Part shown: one piece after another, positions 1-8,041 of the stretch | Layout of the letters: every line of letters begins with the position of its first letter | How positions within the stretch are numbered: position 1 is the stretch's first letter | NCBI GenBank assembly: GCA_036011305.1 | Contig: DASCNA010000022.1 | Location: forward strand, 1-64,000 | Origin: DASCNA01 sp036011305 | Lineage (GTDB): Bacteria > Verrucomicrobiota > Lentisphaeria > Victivallales > GWF2-38-69 | Reading direction: 5' to 3' | DNA length: 64,000 nucleotides | Made by a program: the position numbers and the translations under genes | Notes under the pieces: generated by a model | Database searches by the model: none | Told to the model about the DNA's origin: nothing | What the model saw: only the letters and a program-made list of their open reading frames with translations

Positions 1-134
1 ATAATAGGTTTTTGCTGAACTATTTCATTTTTTACTGTATTTGCTGCAAAAATATTACATCCTGCAAAAATAAAACCGATCGAAATTAATCCTGCTATTA
101 CTTTCCTGATAGAAATAGTACGTATAAATCCCAT
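1..134 (-). CDS. Exported protein, N-terminal fragment
   Basis: The gene runs off the left edge, so only the first 44 codons are visible. The start ATG at 134 has a good ribosome binding site (AAGGGGA) a few bases upstream. The peptide begins MGFIRTISIRKVIAG, followed by a hydrophobic stretch (LISIGFIFAGCNIFAANTV), which is a clear Sec signal peptide. The FAGC could be a weak lipobox, or signal peptidase I could cleave after IFAA. The mature protein is outside the window, so no function can be given. It reads away from the radical SAM locus in the same direction and may be a separate unit. Confidence 0.75.
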   Translation of the reverse strand, partial: MGFIRTISIRKVIAGLISIGFIFAGCNIFAANTVKNEIVQQKPI

Positions 135-353
135 CACACATTCCCCTTAATAAATAATATTTGTACCCTAAATGTTTAAGAGTTATAAAATTACAGTCTT
201 AAATTAAATTTTCAACATTACGAAATATTTTTCACAAATATAGTGTGTATTGGTGTAAAATTAACCCATATCTTATTAAGAATAAATAGAGCTGTTACTT
301 GAAAGGCATTTTGAAATCTGTCTTTTATGTGATTAGGCTGAGTAGCTTTTTAG

Positions 354-1733
354 CTAAAATAAATCCAGCATTTCATCATCCCAGTTATCCCAGAGATATG
401 CATCCTCCTTTTTGTCAGCAATTAACCTAAATGCATATCTTACTTGTTCTTCATAAAATTCACAGAATGCCCCTGGTTCCTTCATGCTGCCATTCATATT
501 ATGTGCCTCTGCAGGGCAGGGAGAACCGCAGAAATGTCTGATAGCACATTTACTACATGGTTCGATATCTTCAACCTTTCTTTCTGTTACAAGGCTGAAT
601 GCAGGTGATTTTAATACATTATCAATACTATCAGTAAATAAATTCCCGCCGTTAAAATCCTGCAACCCAATAAACTCGCTGCATGGAAACATTTCACCTT
701 TTGAAGAGACAGCAAAAAAACACCGTCCTCCGCCGCATGGGCTGATGTCGCACATTAGTTTTCTTGCCGTTGGAGCAACAATACTTAATATGATATTGGC
801 AAAATTAACAATCACTATTTTTCTATTAGTTTCTTCATAAAGTTCATGTGAACGATCCAGTGCTTTAGTAAATATTTCAGCCATCAGAGCATCATCAGGT
901 TTTATATCCCTTGCCCCTTGTAGAGTGCATCTCACTTGATTTAAAAGACAATTATTAACTTTGTGTTGATGTAGAAATTCTACTATGTCTGGAAGATCAT
1001 TTATATTATGGTTTGTGACAGTAGTTATAACGCTCAGTTTTGAGTAACCGTCAAATTCATTCAGCACATCTATTATTTGGTTAAAAGTTCCTTCATTATG
1101 CCATGAATGTCTTGTCTTATCAGATACAGTTGGTGAGTGGCCGTCTAAAGATAAACCAATAACAACACCGTTATTTTTTATAAATTCAATATCTGATTTT
1201 TCAAGAAGAGTACCGTTTGTCTGTATCCCAAAATTGAAATAATGATTATATTTACTAATAATTTGAAATACATTTTCTTTGTTGATTATCGGCTCTGAAC
1301 CATGAAAAACAATATTAGGTTTTTGATCTTCTGGAAGTGTTTCAGTAAAATATTGCTGTAATTTTGTCAACGCTTCATCAAGCTTTTCATAAGGCATATT
1401 GTAGCCGTCTTTTCTAATAGTTTCAGGAATGTAGCAGTATGGACAATTCAGATTGCATTTTTCTGTAGGATTAAAATAAACAGTTGAAGGTTTTAAATTA
1501 AACCTTAGCGTATTCATTTCATTCATCATTTTAGAATAATGTTTTTCTAAAGTTGATATGACACTACTATTTTTATATAGCTCAGTGATTTTATCTTTTG
1601 AAATAAGTGACCAGTATGCAATATCGGGTTCTATTGCTGCTAAATAATCAGGATGATCAATATCAATTAAACTTAAATTATATCCATTACCTGTATTAGA
1701 AAATCGACCGCTAGAAGATGCCTTAATATTCAT
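354..1733 (-). CDS. Radical SAM/SPASM peptide maturase (CbpB-like)
   Basis: A 459-residue radical SAM enzyme, probably one that modifies a ribosomally made peptide. The SAM-binding 4Fe-4S motif is CNLNCPYC (C93, C97, C100), followed by FHGSEP in place of the usual GGEP. The C-terminal third is a SPASM-type domain with many cysteines: CGGGRC, then FPCSEF, then CSKCAIRHFCGSPCP and a final GAFCEF, enough for two auxiliary clusters. The N-terminal 80 residues precede the barrel and may hold a peptide-recognition element. It starts 3 nt after the stop of a 41-codon peptide gene, and both lie under a cobalamin riboswitch. From memory, this matches the CbpA/CbpB class (modified peptide plus radical SAM enzyme, 'cobopep'), but that assignment needs a family search. 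The chemistry is unknown. Confidence 0.85.
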   Translation of the reverse strand: MNIKASSSGRFSNTGNGYNLSLIDIDHPDYLAAIEPDIAYWSLISKDKITELYKNSSVISTLEKHYSKMMNEMNTLRFNLKPSTVYFNPTEKCNLNCPYCYIPETIRKDGYNMPYEKLDEALTKLQQYFTETLPEDQKPNIVFHGSEPIINKENVFQIISKYNHYFNFGIQTNGTLLEKSDIEFIKNNGVVIGLSLDGHSPTVSDKTRHSWHNEGTFNQIIDVLNEFDGYSKLSVITTVTNHNINDLPDIVEFLHQHKVNNCLLNQVRCTLQGARDIKPDDALMAEIFTKALDRSHELYEETNRKIVIVNFANIILSIVAPTARKLMCDISPCGGGRCFFAVSSKGEMFPCSEFIGLQDFNGGNLFTDSIDNVLKSPAFSLVTERKVEDIEPCSKCAIRHFCGSPCPAEAHNMNGSMKEPGAFCEFYEEQVRYAFRLIADKKEDAYLWDNWDDEMLDLF

Positions 1734-1736
1734 TGT

Positions 1737-1862
1737 TTATTTTTCCTTCTTATCATCAATTACTATGTAGTGTGATAAACCGGTACCTTTTGGATTACAA
1801 GTTTTTCTGAAAGAGATCTCTTCTTTCTCTTTTTGGTCTTTTGTTGTTTTTTCTTTTTGCAT
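1737..1862 (-). CDS. Putative RiPP precursor peptide (CbpA-like), 41 aa
   Basis: A 41-residue peptide gene with ATG at 1862 and AAAGGG 6-7 nt upstream. It ends 3 nt before the radical SAM gene, so the two are translationally coupled. The first half is a highly charged Lys/Glu leader (MQKEKTTKDQKEKEE). The second half holds one cysteine (C22) in RKTCNPKGTGLSHYIVIDD, a plausible modified core. Length, composition and position directly upstream of a radical SAM maturase are typical of a RiPP precursor. The upstream terminator and cobalamin riboswitch mean it should be made when adenosyl- or methylcobalamin is scarce. The product is not predictable from sequence. A role in cobalt or cobalamin handling is inference from the regulation only. 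Confidence 0.75.
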   Translation of the reverse strand: MQKEKTTKDQKEKEEISFRKTCNPKGTGLSHYIVIDDKKEK

Positions 1863-1888
1863 TGTGTTGCCCTTTCTTTTTTTGTTAA

Positions 1889-1927
1889 TAAAAAAAGGGT
1901 CCCGACAGCTAATTGCTGTCAGAACCC
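1889..1927 (-). terminator. Riboswitch-linked intrinsic terminator (attenuator)
   Basis: In the minus-strand RNA a 13-bp stem (GGGUUCUGACAGC / GCUGUCGGGACCC, two G-U pairs) closes a 5-nt AAUUA loop and is followed by seven U. It lies just downstream of the B12-box of the cobalamin riboswitch and 27 nt before the peptide start codon. Transcription attenuation is therefore the likely mode of control. Confidence 0.9.
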
Positions 1928-1952
1928 TTTACCATTGGCTTCCAATATATAC

Positions 1953-2110
1953 TTGATTTAGCAGGTCTTCTGACTCCGATTCATTCTTGGAATTCAGCCT
2001 TCCCATTTGAATTGTATTTCAAACAGTGACTTTAAAAAACAAACTCCAGGTCCTCGTTACAGCTGCGGGACAGTTACGGATTTTAACCGTATTCACTTAT
2101 ACTAAATCAA
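1953..2110 (-). promoter_or_regulatory. Cobalamin riboswitch
   Basis: Reading the minus strand, closing stem P1 is a perfect 9-bp helix (TTGATTTAG at 2110-2102 with CTAAATCAA at 1961-1953). Between its arms are the hallmarks of the cobalamin aptamer: an AAAATCC element, ACTGTCCCGCAGCTGTAA, the invariant GTCACTG, GGGAAGGC, and the B12-box-like GAGTCAGAAGACCTGC. At 158 nt it is on the short side for the class. Together with the terminator at 1889-1927 it should switch the peptide and radical SAM genes off when cobalamin binds. Confidence 0.93.
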
Positions 2111-2577
2111 TATAAAATTAAATTGTGTAGTTAAAATATCTTATTAAATATTATTCTCCTGTTGTTCAAAATAACTTATAAAAAACTGGTTTAATTTTTA
2201 TAATTATCAAGATTTGTTTAACTATAGCCAAATAGTTAATAAGACACAAGAGTAAAATGAATAGATTTGATATGTTTTTTATTGCAAAATTTTTGAATTT
2301 TATAAGGTGAATTGTAGCTCTTTGATTGATTAATAGATATCTCGTATTCTACTTTTGATTTGCAAGTTTCTCTTAGTACCTGTTTTATATGAAGGGAACA
2401 TAAAACTGGTTAATATTATGTGACTACTACAATCCTTGACTTAACAAGACTGTACGATAGAAATTGTTTTATTGCATTGAGGTTTTTCTAGTGTCTTGCA
2501 GTTTACCTATGAAAGTGTCAGGATAAAATTGAAAAAATTATATCCTGATTATACGCAAAAATAAAATGGATTATGTA
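2111..2577. other. Non-coding stretch around the riboswitch leader
   Basis: I see no credible coding region here. It holds the candidate promoter at 2141-2169 and an 8-bp inverted repeat (TCAGGATA at 2518-2525, TATCCTGA at 2541-2548) downstream of the interrupted cysteine-rich peptide gene. That repeat could be a transcript-end hairpin, although it lacks a clear U-run. Confidence 0.5.
2141..2169 (-). promoter_or_regulatory. Candidate promoter for the riboswitch transcript
   Basis: On the minus strand TTGAAC (2169-2164) and TAATAA (2146-2141) are separated by 17 nt, a reasonable sigma-70-type match. Initiation would fall shortly before the riboswitch P1 stem. In DNA this AT-rich such matches also arise by chance. 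Confidence 0.35.
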
Positions 2578-2877
2578 CTAGCCTTTATGAATACCATTTA
2601 AGCAGTTGCCCTGCCATTCTCCTCCAGTACCAGTATCGCATCTATGCCCAGAAGTCACTGAAGTACCATCTCTACAGGATCCTGTTTTATTACTTAAACC
2701 TGTGATACATTGACCAGTTGGATCCCCGCCTGGAGAGCAGTTTGCATGTCCATGATAATTTCCAATTGCACATGAGTTGGAATTATCAGCACTGGTTCCA
2801 TCAACACATAAAGTTAATTAATCGTCATGATGATTAAATAAGTTGAGTGTAGGTTTTGAATAAGTTAGTTTATTCAT
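2578..2877 (-). pseudogene. Cys-rich CxxG-repeat peptide gene with in-frame stop
   Basis: ATG at 2877 has AGGAA 6 nt upstream and opens a 19-residue leader, MNKLTYSKPTLNLFNHHDD, then TAA (2818-2820). In the same frame the reading continues for 79 codons to TAG at 2578. That part holds seven cysteines, each followed by xxG (CVDG, CAIG, CSPG, CITG, CRDG, CDTG, CLNG), spaced 9 to 11 residues apart. The KPTLN-type leader and the regular Cys repeat look like a RiPP precursor cut by one nonsense codon. There is no plausible start after the TAA. Options are a recent pseudogene, a sequence error, or stop readthrough. It lies between cobB and the riboswitch-controlled maturase, on the same strand. No family name is assigned. 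Confidence 0.6.
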
Positions 2878-3077
2878 AATTAATTCCTAGTGAAAAATGG
2901 TATATAACTTTATTATATTATTTACAAAGATAAATAGGTTCATAAGCTCCAGATAGTTTATTTCTTCTATAATTCTTCTTAAAATAGTATTCATGTATAC
3001 TGAAATGATATTCTAAATACCCATACTATATTGTAGGGCTATAAAATTCAATAATAATGAATACATTTCTCTAAATT

Positions 3078-4466
3078 TTATCTACAGTTTTTATATTGAA
3101 TTGCCTTTAATATTAAGTTTTGAGCAACTTTTGGGCAGCTTAGGAAATGTAGATGGAGATATGAAGCGTAGACATTTTTATAAGAATATCCCTCTTTAAT
3201 TTCAATATCATTACTCAAGATTTTAAGGGTAGTGGATTTTGGAACACTGCTTAATTCCTCAATATTGGTTCGATGGAAGATATGTCCTTTTATTTTGTCA
3301 TCAACATCTCCTATTAGACAATTATTATCAAGTTTTCCGGTCACATAGCTTAAAACAAGTTTTCCTGTAAAGGAAGCTTCTATATCAAAAATTTCTACTG
3401 ATGAGTATGATTTATCTGTTTTATATTTATTAATACTTTTTCCTAAATAAATTAATCCTCCGCATTCAGCATAGATTGGCATACCATTATCTGCATTATT
3501 TTTTATTTCATTGAGAATATTACAATTGCTGTTTAACTCTGATGCGTATACTTCGGGAAATCCACCCCCTAAATAAATTCCGGAAATATTTTCAGGTAAA
3601 TGAAAATCTGATAATGTACTAAAGTGCACAAGTTCAGCTCCAAGTTCTTCTAGAAATGAGAGATTATATGCGTAGTAAAATGAAAATGCTTTATCTTTAG
3701 CAACAGCTATTCTACATTTTTTTATAGACGATGAACTTGTTTTATAAGTAAATTTACTAGGTATTTCTATAGTGTTTGAAATTAATTTCTCTAAATCGAT
3801 ACTTTTTGAGAATATCTCAGCTAATCTTGGAATTTTACTACTTCTATGTTTAAGTTCTGGTGCGGTCATGAGCCCGAGGTGTCTTTCATTGATAAACAGA
3901 TCTTCAGATCCGCTTATATAACCAATTGCTTTTCGTTTATGTTTTTCAGAAAGTGTTTCTATGATTCTGCTATAATGTTCTTGTGAAGATACTTTATTTA
4001 TTATCAGTCCCGAAATATTTAGCTCTTTCTTATATTCAAAAATAGGATTGAGCATGATACCTAATGTTTGGCAGTATGAAAATCCGTCAGCTACAAGGAT
4101 TACATTTACACCAAGATCAAGGGCTATCTGTGCAGGATTATTACCGTCATGATACCAGTCATCAAAAATGCCGCCAACTGCTTCGATGACTAAAGCTTCA
4201 GCATCAGTAGAATAAGAGTAAAAATGATCTTTTATTACTTTTACTGCATCTTTGCAATCATCAGGGCTTAATAAAAACTTATCCAGATTAACACATGGTT
4301 TGCCAGTTATGGCACTATGGTATCCTGAGTCTATATAATCTGGACCAAGCTTAAAACTTTGGACACGATAGTTATTTTTAACTAAAAGAGCAAGTATACC
4401 CTGTGTAATTGTTGTTTTGCCTGAGCCGCTGGTTACACCTGCTATCATCAAAGCTATCTTATTCAT
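3078..4466 (-). CDS. cobB: Cobyrinate a,c-diamide synthase
   Basis: A 462-residue CbiA/CobB enzyme that amidates side chains a and c of cobyrinic acid using glutamine and ATP, a step of cobalamin synthesis. The N-terminal dethiobiotin-synthetase-like domain carries the P-loop GVTSGSGKTT. The C-terminal class I glutamine amidotransferase domain has GGGFPEVYA and YAECGGLIYL with the catalytic cysteine. I start at ATG 4466, giving MNKIALMIAGVTSG. A TTG four codons upstream is open but less likely. No other corrin genes are in the window. The gene lies just upstream of a cobalamin-riboswitch locus, but its own leader shows no riboswitch. Confidence 0.93.
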   Translation of the reverse strand: MNKIALMIAGVTSGSGKTTITQGILALLVKNNYRVQSFKLGPDYIDSGYHSAITGKPCVNLDKFLLSPDDCKDAVKVIKDHFYSYSTDAEALVIEAVGGIFDDWYHDGNNPAQIALDLGVNVILVADGFSYCQTLGIMLNPIFEYKKELNISGLIINKVSSQEHYSRIIETLSEKHKRKAIGYISGSEDLFINERHLGLMTAPELKHRSSKIPRLAEIFSKSIDLEKLISNTIEIPSKFTYKTSSSSIKKCRIAVAKDKAFSFYYAYNLSFLEELGAELVHFSTLSDFHLPENISGIYLGGGFPEVYASELNSNCNILNEIKNNADNGMPIYAECGGLIYLGKSINKYKTDKSYSSVEIFDIEASFTGKLVLSYVTGKLDNNCLIGDVDDKIKGHIFHRTNIEELSSVPKSTTLKILSNDIEIKEGYSYKNVYASYLHLHFLSCPKVAQNLILKAIQYKNCR

Positions 4467-4817
4467 ATTTATAAACAATTTCTTTTAATAGATTTATGAC
4501 AATTTTTAAAATCTGATAAGTCAAATAATATAAAGGCTTTTTGAATATAGACAAAAATCTTAGTAAAAGATTAATTATTGTCTTTTTATAAACTATTTAT
4601 ACTTATTATAAAAACTACATATTTTTTCTCAAATTATGATTTTTTATTGGATATAATGTGTTTGTAAATTAATGAAGTAGTCATTGACTGTTAAATATAT
4701 TAAAGTATTTTAATTGAAGAATTTAATGAAAATGTATCTAATTTTGATATAATTGAAGTCAATAGACAATTTATTTGACATTAAATATTAATCAATAATT
4801 ATATAGAGGAATATGTT
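4467..4817. other. Divergent intergenic region, cobB / fabH
   Basis: About 350 bases of very AT-rich DNA between two divergent genes. I see no small gene and no recognisable riboswitch. The only specific signal is the promoter-like element in front of fabH. Confidence 0.5.
4775..4804 (+). promoter_or_regulatory. Candidate fabH promoter
   Basis: A perfect TTGACA (4775-4780) is followed at 17-18 nt by the AT-rich ATTATAT, ahead of the AGAGGAAT ribosome binding site. The leader would be very short, so the exact -10 position is uncertain. Confidence 0.35.
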
Positions 4818-5804
4818 ATGTGCAGAAGAGCAACAATTATTGGTACAGGTTCTTATGTTCCTAAAAAAATTCGTCTTAATGATTTTTTTGAAAAAGTGGG
4901 TTCTAGTGATAAATGGATTCAATCTAAGCTTGGAATTAAAGAAAGACACCTTGCTGCAGACAATGAAGCTACAAGCGATTTAGCTGCTAACGCAGCCTTG
5001 AATGCGATTGAAAACGCAGGTCTAAAACCAGAGGATATAGATCTGATTATTATGGCAACGATAAGTCCTGATAGGAAATTTCCTTCGACCGCATGTTTTG
5101 TTCAGTATAAAATTAAGGCTTTTAATGCGGCCGCTTTTGATATGCAGGCAGCATGTTCAGGTTTTGTATATGCAATGTTTGTTGCAAGAGAATTTATTAG
5201 AACCGGCACATATGATAATGTTTTAGTTATAGGTGGAGATATATTTTCAAAAGTAACTGATTATGATAGAAGAGATTCAGTATTTTTTGGCGATGGTGCT
5301 GGTGCTGCAGTTTTATCCCATACAGAAGAAGGTGGTTTTTTAGCATATAAAATGGCTGCAGATGGTACTGGTAGGTATGCCGTTACTATTCCTGGAGGAG
5401 GCTCTGAAATGCCCATAACTCCTGAAGTTGTTGAAAAAAAATTACATTACTGGCAAATGGATGTCCATGCTGTATATAAGGCCGCTACAACTGTTCTTCC
5501 CAAGGTTATAGGAGAAGTTTTGGAAATGGCTAATTTAACGGTAGATGATATCGATTGGGTTATTCCTCATCAGCCAGGTAAATCAATGTTGCATGATATT
5601 ATGGATAAGGCTGTGCTACCTTGGGATAAAGTAGTTACGAATATGGATAAATATGCCAATACATCATCAGGCACAGTTCCTATAATGTTGGATGAAACTC
5701 ATAGAGCAGGAACACTTAAAAAAGGTGATTTAGTCCTATTTGTTGCTGTAGGCGCAGGGCTTACATGGAGTGCTTCTGTTTTGAAATGGGGTATAGATTA
5801 CTAA
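4818..5804 (+). CDS. fabH: 3-oxoacyl-ACP synthase III (FabH family)
   Basis: A 328-residue thiolase-fold enzyme of the KAS III family, which condenses an acyl-CoA with malonyl-ACP to start fatty acid synthesis. The catalytic triad is visible: C113 in QAACSGF, H251 in VIPHQPGKS and N281 in YANTSSGT. The C-terminal glycine-rich GAGLTW loop is present. The ribosome binding site AGAGGAAT precedes ATG 4818. It stands alone, not in a fab cluster, and a hairpin terminator follows. Stand-alone KAS III paralogues sometimes make other products (for example alkyl quinolones or beta-lactone and head-to-head precursors), so the substrate is not certain. Confidence 0.88.
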   Translation: MCRRATIIGTGSYVPKKIRLNDFFEKVGSSDKWIQSKLGIKERHLAADNEATSDLAANAALNAIENAGLKPEDIDLIIMATISPDRKFPSTACFVQYKIKAFNAAAFDMQAACSGFVYAMFVAREFIRTGTYDNVLVIGGDIFSKVTDYDRRDSVFFGDGAGAAVLSHTEEGGFLAYKMAADGTGRYAVTIPGGGSEMPITPEVVEKKLHYWQMDVHAVYKAATTVLPKVIGEVLEMANLTVDDIDWVIPHQPGKSMLHDIMDKAVLPWDKVVTNMDKYANTSSGTVPIMLDETHRAGTLKKGDLVLFVAVGAGLTWSASVLKWGIDY

Positions 5805-5814
5805 ATTTTATTCG

Positions 5815-5860
5815 AAAGTATTAACCCTTGAGTTTTAAAAGGTTAATACTTTTATAGTTT
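5815..5860. terminator. Terminator hairpin after fabH
   Basis: A perfect 12-bp stem (AAAGTATTAACC / GGTTAATACTTT) with a 14-nt loop is followed by a T-rich stretch on the plus strand. It lies between convergent genes, and A-rich sequence on the other side may let it work in both directions. Confidence 0.75.
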
Positions 5861-5889
5861 TGATTTTAGTTATTAAATATAAATAAGAT

Positions 5890-6435
5890 CTATAATGGAG
5901 TATTTTTTCCTTTTAGAGGATTATCCGTTTCAATTTGAACATCTGTTCCTTTTATAAAACATGCCAAACCGGTATACATGCTGATTAAAAGAATTAGTTC
6001 CATTACAGTCTTGGTTGGCAGCAGAGAATAAAATTCTTCCTGAGTTTCTTCAGTTAATGAGAAATAAGAAGTAAATTCGTCAACTGCCTTGCAAACTAAA
6101 TTTTCTGTTTTACTTAATTGAGTTACTTCATTTTCAATAAGTATATAATTTACATCCTGACTGGCAAGACCTGTTGATTTACTAACCAGTTTATGTTGAT
6201 GGACTTCATAAGAAGAACCTGTATTTCTGCCTACTCTAAGTATAGCGATTTCTCTTAACTTAGGGGGCATGTTACTGTCTTTAGTATAGAAAGAATTAAA
6301 AACGTCCAGTATTGGGATAAAACTTTTTTCAAGAATTGCCAATCTCTTGTATAAGTTAACTTCAGGGAGACTTTTCAATTTCTCTTGTACATCTTTTGAT
6401 AAAGATTCAATTGGTGGAAGTTTCATATTATTCAT
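5890..6435 (-). CDS. Carboxymuconolactone decarboxylase-family protein
   Basis: A 181-residue, mostly helical protein of the CMD/AhpD-like superfamily. The core (residues about 45-110) shows the family pattern PPKLREIAILRVGRN, then EVHQHKLVSKSTGL with the conserved Glu/His pair. The AhpD CxxC redox motif is absent, so it is probably not a peroxidase reductase. Members of this subgroup are often annotated as decarboxylases or left uncharacterised. AGAGAGG precedes ATG 6435. It lies 44 nt downstream of the purine permease on the same strand, but no functional link is evident. Confidence 0.75.
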   Translation of the reverse strand: MNNMKLPPIESLSKDVQEKLKSLPEVNLYKRLAILEKSFIPILDVFNSFYTKDSNMPPKLREIAILRVGRNTGSSYEVHQHKLVSKSTGLASQDVNYILIENEVTQLSKTENLVCKAVDEFTSYFSLTEETQEEFYSLLPTKTVMELILLISMYTGLACFIKGTDVQIETDNPLKGKNTPL

Positions 6436-6479
6436 AATAACCTCTCTAATTTATTTTAGTTAAATTCAAATTTAATATA

Positions 6480-7811
6480 TCATTGTAAAAAAAATAGTTT
6501 AAGCAAGAACAAAATAGCCAGAATAACAATAAACCAGTTTAGATGCTTAATTTTACCGGAGAAGAGTTTGATAATTACGTAGCTGATTATCCCGAAAAGT
6601 ATACCGTCTGCAATACTGTAGGTAAATGGCATCATAATAATAGTTAAAAAACATGGAAGTGATTCGGAATAATCATTGAAATCGACTTCTAAAATTGGAG
6701 ACAACATAAATAGTCCAACCAGAATTAAAGCCGGAGCGGTAGCAGCACTAGGTATTAATAGAAATACTGGGGAGATAAATAGAGCAGCAAGAAATAATAT
6801 AGCAACAACAAATGCTGTAAGTCCAGTTTTGCCTCCTTCTGCGACACCTGATGCACTTTCAACATAAGCTGTTACTGTGCTTGTTCCTAATATTGCTCCG
6901 AATGTTGTTCCAATGGCATCTGCAAACAGAGCCTCCTTCATTTTAGGCATATTGCCGTTTTTATCAATTAATCCTGCTTTTGTTGCAACCCCGATAAGTG
7001 TTCCTATAGTATCAAACAAATCCATGAACAGAAGAGTAATTATAGTAATTAACATTTGAGTAGAAAAAATATGATTAAACTGGAACTGGAAAAATATAGG
7101 CTTTATTGACGGAGGAAGAGAGAAAAAATTATTAAAATTTTGAATATGAGTTACACCGAAAGGTATCCCGACAACAGTTGCAATCAGAATTGATAAAAGA
7201 ATGGCACCTTTTACTTTTCTGCACAGAAGTATACCGCCTATGGCTATTCCAATAAGGGCAACAATTGCTTCAGGAGAATTTATTGATCCTAAAGCCAGTG
7301 GAAGACCTGAAAGTGTTTTTCCATCAGCGGCAATTGACATGCCGGTTTTTATTATTCCTGCATTGACTAAACCTATAAATGCAATAAAAAGGCCTATCCC
7401 GCAGGAAATAGCATTTTTCATACTGTGAGGAATAGAATCGACTATTGCATTTCGCAGTTTGAATGCAGTTAAAACAATAAAAATAATACCTTCAAGAAAA
7501 ACAGCAGTGAGCGCAAACTGCCAGCTGTTACCCATAGCAATAACCACTGTAAAAGCAAAAAATGCATTCAATCCCATTCCAGGCGCAAGGCCGATAGGAA
7601 GATTAGCCAGAAAAGCCATTATTAAAGTCCCGACAGCAGCAGCAATTGCTGTGGCTGTAAATACAGCACCAATGTTCATTCCTGCGTTGGATAAAATATC
7701 TGGATTTACTGCAAGAATATATGCCATTGTCATGAAAGTAGTTATTCCAGCAATAACTTCTATTTTTACATTAGTCTTGTGTTGCTTTAACTTAAATATT
7801 TTTTCTATCAT
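6480..7811 (-). CDS. NCS2-family purine permease (AzgA/PbuG type)
   Basis: A 443-residue inner-membrane transporter with about 12-14 hydrophobic segments. The N-terminal EVIAGITTFMTMAYILAVNP and the later GLAPGMGLNAFFAF and LFMDLFDTIGTLIGV are signatures of the AzgA/PbuG/PbuO branch, which imports adenine, guanine or hypoxanthine by proton symport. The exact base cannot be read from sequence. No purine riboswitch is recognisable in the 230 nt upstream. It is transcribed divergently from moeA. Confidence 0.9.
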   Translation of the reverse strand: MIEKIFKLKQHKTNVKIEVIAGITTFMTMAYILAVNPDILSNAGMNIGAVFTATAIAAAVGTLIMAFLANLPIGLAPGMGLNAFFAFTVVIAMGNSWQFALTAVFLEGIIFIVLTAFKLRNAIVDSIPHSMKNAISCGIGLFIAFIGLVNAGIIKTGMSIAADGKTLSGLPLALGSINSPEAIVALIGIAIGGILLCRKVKGAILLSILIATVVGIPFGVTHIQNFNNFFSLPPSIKPIFFQFQFNHIFSTQMLITIITLLFMDLFDTIGTLIGVATKAGLIDKNGNMPKMKEALFADAIGTTFGAILGTSTVTAYVESASGVAEGGKTGLTAFVVAILFLAALFISPVFLLIPSAATAPALILVGLFMLSPILEVDFNDYSESLPCFLTIIMMPFTYSIADGILFGIISYVIIKLFSGKIKHLNWFIVILAILFLLKLFFLQ

Positions 7812-8041
7812 TTCAGTGAGTTCATATTTTTGTTTGTTATTAGAGTTAGATGATTATGGTATATTTTTGCATGATATTTTTATTTTTAATAAATTATGCA
7901 AGATAATAAATAATTATATCACATGAATTGCCGAGAATAATATATAAACATTATTATTTTTTTTAACATAGTTTATATTAAAAGGTTATTGTTTAATAAT
8001 TTGTTATATATTTTTCATAATACTCTGAAAGGAAGTTTAAA

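Noticed and set aside
484..840. 118-codon plus-strand frame opposite the radical SAM gene
   Set aside because: It is fully antisense to a well supported enzyme, has no ribosome binding site and a composition typical of antisense frames in AT-rich DNA.
2818..2820. Recoded stop (selenocysteine or pyrrolysine) in the Cys-rich peptide gene
   Set aside because: The codon is TAA, while selenocysteine uses TGA and pyrrolysine uses TAG. Ordinary readthrough, mutation or error remain the options.
7812..8041. Possible purine riboswitch ahead of the permease
   Set aside because: I looked for the conserved loop and core bases of the purine aptamer and did not find a convincing match.
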